In this document: positions 62,323 to 64,000 of the stretch, piece by piece
How the letters are laid out: every line of letters begins with the position of its first letter
How positions within the stretch are numbered: position 1 is the first letter of the stretch
Source of the DNA: Clostridia bacterium
GTDB taxonomy: Bacteria; Bacillota; Clostridia; Oscillospirales; Acutalibacteraceae
Direction: 5' to 3'
Assembly (NCBI GenBank): GCA_017517135.1
Contig: JAFXAK010000024.1
Span: forward strand, 116,720-180,719
DNA: 64,000 nt
Notes under the pieces: generated by a model
The model's input: the letters and a program-made list of their open reading frames with translations, nothing else
Database searches by the model: none
Told to the model about the DNA's origin: nothing
Translations under genes and position numbers: made by a program

Positions 62323-63013
62323 CACTATATTAGCTTCAGCATTAATAAAAGTAAAAAACTATGACATTTCCTGCATTCCCGATGACAGCGAGATTAATTA
62401 TACCTTCAGTACCGATTTTGAAAAGAAGATGAATAATCTGATCTCCTCTTTCGACAAAAAAGAAAAAAACATATCATTTTTCAGAAATGCCCTTACAAAA
62501 GCTGCTGTAATAATTCTTACTCTTTGCATCAGTGCTTTTTTACTGATTATGATAAGTCCTCAGGCAAGAGCAGATTTAAAAAATGCAATTATGGAATTTT
62601 ACGAAACATACATCAAATTCTATTTTATCACAAGTGATGAAATATCAGGCGATTTCACAAGCTACGAAAATATAATCGCCGAATATCTTCCTCAAGGCTT
62701 CACTCTGCAAGAAATATATGAAGAATATGAAGCTGTGGGATACAGATATGAAAACGCTGAAGAAAATCTTTCCTACAACATCTATATTTCGCTTAATGAC
62801 GGTCTTGCTGTTCATACGGATAAAGACAAAAACAATATTGAAAGTATTAATATATCAGGCAGAGAGGCATACCTTATTACAGGAGAAAACAACGAAAAAC
62901 CATATTCCACTCTTATTATCACAGGGAACAAAATAACTGTTACAATTTACGGTCAGCTGAACAAAGAAGAAATTATTAAGGTAGGCGAATCCCTTAAAGA
63001 AAAAACCAATTAA
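62309..63013 (+). CDS. Membrane protein with DUF4367 domain, probable anti-sigma factor
   Basis: 234 residues: cytoplasmic N-terminal ~55 residues, one transmembrane helix (about 67-87; AAVIILTLCISAFLLIMIS) and an outer domain of the DUF4367 type (ISGREAYLITGENNEKPYST, LIITGNKITVTIYGQL). No zinc-binding HC2 motif is seen at the N-terminus. The 14-base overlap with the ECF sigma gene implies coupled translation and a regulatory partnership. It is therefore likely to hold the sigma factor at the membrane until an outside signal releases it; that is inference. Confidence 0.78.
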   Translation: MEISDTILASALIKVKNYDISCIPDDSEINYTFSTDFEKKMNNLISSFDKKEKNISFFRNALTKAAVIILTLCISAFLLIMISPQARADLKNAIMEFYETYIKFYFITSDEISGDFTSYENIIAEYLPQGFTLQEIYEEYEAVGYRYENAEENLSYNIYISLNDGLAVHTDKDKNNIESINISGREAYLITGENNEKPYSTLIITGNKITVTIYGQLNKEEIIKVGESLKEKTN

Positions 63014-63062
63014 AAACTTAAGTTAAATACATGTTCTATCTACAGCGAATGTAAAACAATTC

Positions 63063-63101
63063 AAAAAAAGAGGTATTCCGTTCAAGAATACCTCTTTTTT
63101 T
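63063..63101. terminator. Bidirectional terminator
   Basis: AGAGGTATTC and GAATACCTCT form a 10-bp stem, extended by A/T pairs, with T tracts on both strands. It serves the anti-sigma gene (+) and the Big_2 gene (-). Confidence 0.85.
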
Positions 63102-63115
63102 GCTTTATAAATATT

Positions 63116-64000
63116 TTATTTAAACAGATTTGCAATCCAGTTAAAGAAATTCTTTATTGCCTGAATTATCTGCTCAAGTAAAGACAATGATTCTTCAACA
63201 TCGGGAACTTCTGTATCCATAGAAAGAGCACCTATAAGCATATAGCCGTCAACAACAACGGTTATGGTATTTGCTGCGTCAACCTCTATTCTGTCACCGT
63301 TAACATAGAAATCGAATTCATCGTCTATCCACATATCCTGTACGCGGATAACGAGAACAGAGCCTTCGGCAACCTCAAGGGTTGAGTTCGGACCTTGCAT
63401 AAAGAAGTCTTCACCGTTTATTGATACTTCATACCAACCGATACCGTCGGTCTTACCGAAGCAGATATAATGCTTGGGAGAATCAATCGGAAGAGCAATA
63501 ACTGTTACGGGAATAACACGGATATATCCGTTGCCGAAATCTACGGTAATTTCTGCAGTTCCTGCACCGATACCGAGAATATTACCGTCTGCATCAACCT
63601 TTACAACACGCTCGTTGGATGAAGCATATACAGGCTTGAGAGTACCGTCGTCCGGAGTAATGCTGACACCGAGATTCAATTTCTGTCCTATCATAACAGT
63701 AACACTCTCGGGAACCTCGATTACATATTCGGGAGTTTCGGGTTCATCGGGCTCAGGCTCAGCAGAAGCTTTTACTGTAACTGTGATTGTTTCTTTCTTT
63801 GTTATATCATCCTTAGAAGTTACTGTAATAGTTGCAGTACCTTCACCGACTGCCTCAACATTACCGTTTTCGTCTACCTTAACAACGCTTTCGTCTGAGG
63901 ATTTATATGTAACATCCTTATTACTTGCGTTATCGGGTGTTACGGTTACTGTAATCTTATCTGTTTCACCCTCTGTAAGCTCGATTTCTGACTTGTCAAC
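63116..64000 (-). CDS. Surface protein with tandem Big_2 Ig-like domains, C-terminal fragment
   Basis: The gene enters from the right edge in open frame; 294 residues are visible. An internal ATG at 63694 is not the start: the same frame continues to 64000 and encodes a further Big_2 domain (YKSSDESVVKVDENGNVEAV, GEGTATITVTS), then a Pro/Glu linker (EPEPDEPETPE), then a second Big_2 domain (VYASSNERVVKVDADGNILG). A beta-rich segment with FYVNGDRIEVDA follows, and a C-terminal helix QIIQAIKNFFNWIANLFK. Big_2 domains are found in adhesins and surface proteins. The helix resembles the C-terminus of the LRR protein at 55184; there is no LPXTG. Confidence 0.87.
   Translation of the reverse strand, partial: VDKSEIELTEGETDKITVTVTPDNASNKDVTYKSSDESVVKVDENGNVEAVGEGTATITVTSKDDITKKETITVTVKASAEPEPDEPETPEYVIEVPESVTVMIGQKLNLGVSITPDDGTLKPVYASSNERVVKVDADGNILGIGAGTAEITVDFGNGYIRVIPVTVIALPIDSPKHYICFGKTDGIGWYEVSINGEDFFMQGPNSTLEVAEGSVLVIRVQDMWIDDEFDFYVNGDRIEVDAANTITVVVDGYMLIGALSMDTEVPDVEESLSLLEQIIQAIKNFFNWIANLFK

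Overview
The window looks like a chromosomal segment of a low-GC, Gram-positive anaerobe of the class Clostridia, most likely a gut Oscillospirales/Ruminococcaceae-type bacterium. This is inference from gene content: HPr with both His15 and the regulatory Ser46, a T-box-type leader, ftsE-ftsX-M23-S41, RecD2, S4-type pseudouridine synthase, a GH95 fucosidase, a giant BspA-like leucine-rich-repeat protein, Big_2 domains and DUF4830/DUF4367 proteins. Most genes are on the minus strand in compact operons with TTTACA/TTGACA-17-TATAAT promoters, often with an extended TGn -10, and clear hairpin/U-tract terminators. Several starts are non-ATG with strong Shine-Dalgarno (SD) sites: ftsE, coaD and dusB at TTG, and uvrC at GTG.

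Layout. 1-6.2 kb: folC (cut by the window edge), valS, recD2 and an MreB-like actin. 6.4-12 kb: an alpha/beta hydrolase, a divergent GDPD-like protein, an SH3 protein with an XRE/S24-like regulator, an Idh-GNAT fusion and a lipoprotein. 12.1-16.3 kb: an adenylation protein followed by a carrier-reductase-alcohol dehydrogenase protein, apparently one carboxylate-to-alcohol reductase broken by a single-base frame change. 16.4-21.1 kb: sugar isomerase and GDPD, a second hydrolase, an EutH-type ethanolamine transporter and a GH25 lipoprotein. 21.2-26.4 kb: metY-metA behind a short T-box-like leader, a GH95 alpha-L-fucosidase and a Dabb protein. 26.4-32 kb: ftsE-ftsX-M23-S41, whose S41 member has lost its catalytic dyad, plus a PucR/CdaR-like regulator. 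32.2-38 kb: rsuA-type synthase, DUF4830, coiled-coil protein, coaD, rsmD, HAD phosphatase, uvrC and ptsH. 38.2-42 kb: trmD, rimM, Gfo/Idh oxidoreductase, inositol-phosphatase-like protein and GNAT. 42.1-45 kb: another Gfo/Idh, a Cof-type HAD and a DapA/NanA-type aldolase. 45-52.3 kb: pckA (GTP type), tsaD, rimI, polA, dusB and tRNA-Ser(GGA). 52.3-52.5 kb: an unusual array of seven different hairpins joined by a conserved linker. 52.7-64 kb: zinc-ribbon membrane protein, M28-like protein, the 2110-residue LRR surface protein, an ECF sigma/anti-sigma pair and a Big_2 surface protein running off the right edge.

How the genes fit together. Sulfur assimilation is coherent: MetA carries Glu111, predicting acetyl-CoA use, and sits with an O-acetylhomoserine sulfhydrylase under one promoter. 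Envelope functions (MreB, FtsEX with M23, GH25, LRR and Big proteins, sigma/anti-sigma) and scavenging of host or lipid material (fucosidase, GDPDs, EutH, hydrolases, sugar oxidoreductases) are prominent. The best leads for new biology are the hairpin array, the reductase with its frame break, the T-box without room for Stem I, the S41 pseudoprotease and the matching C-terminal amphipathic helices of the two surface proteins. All calls come from reading the sequence; no database search was run.
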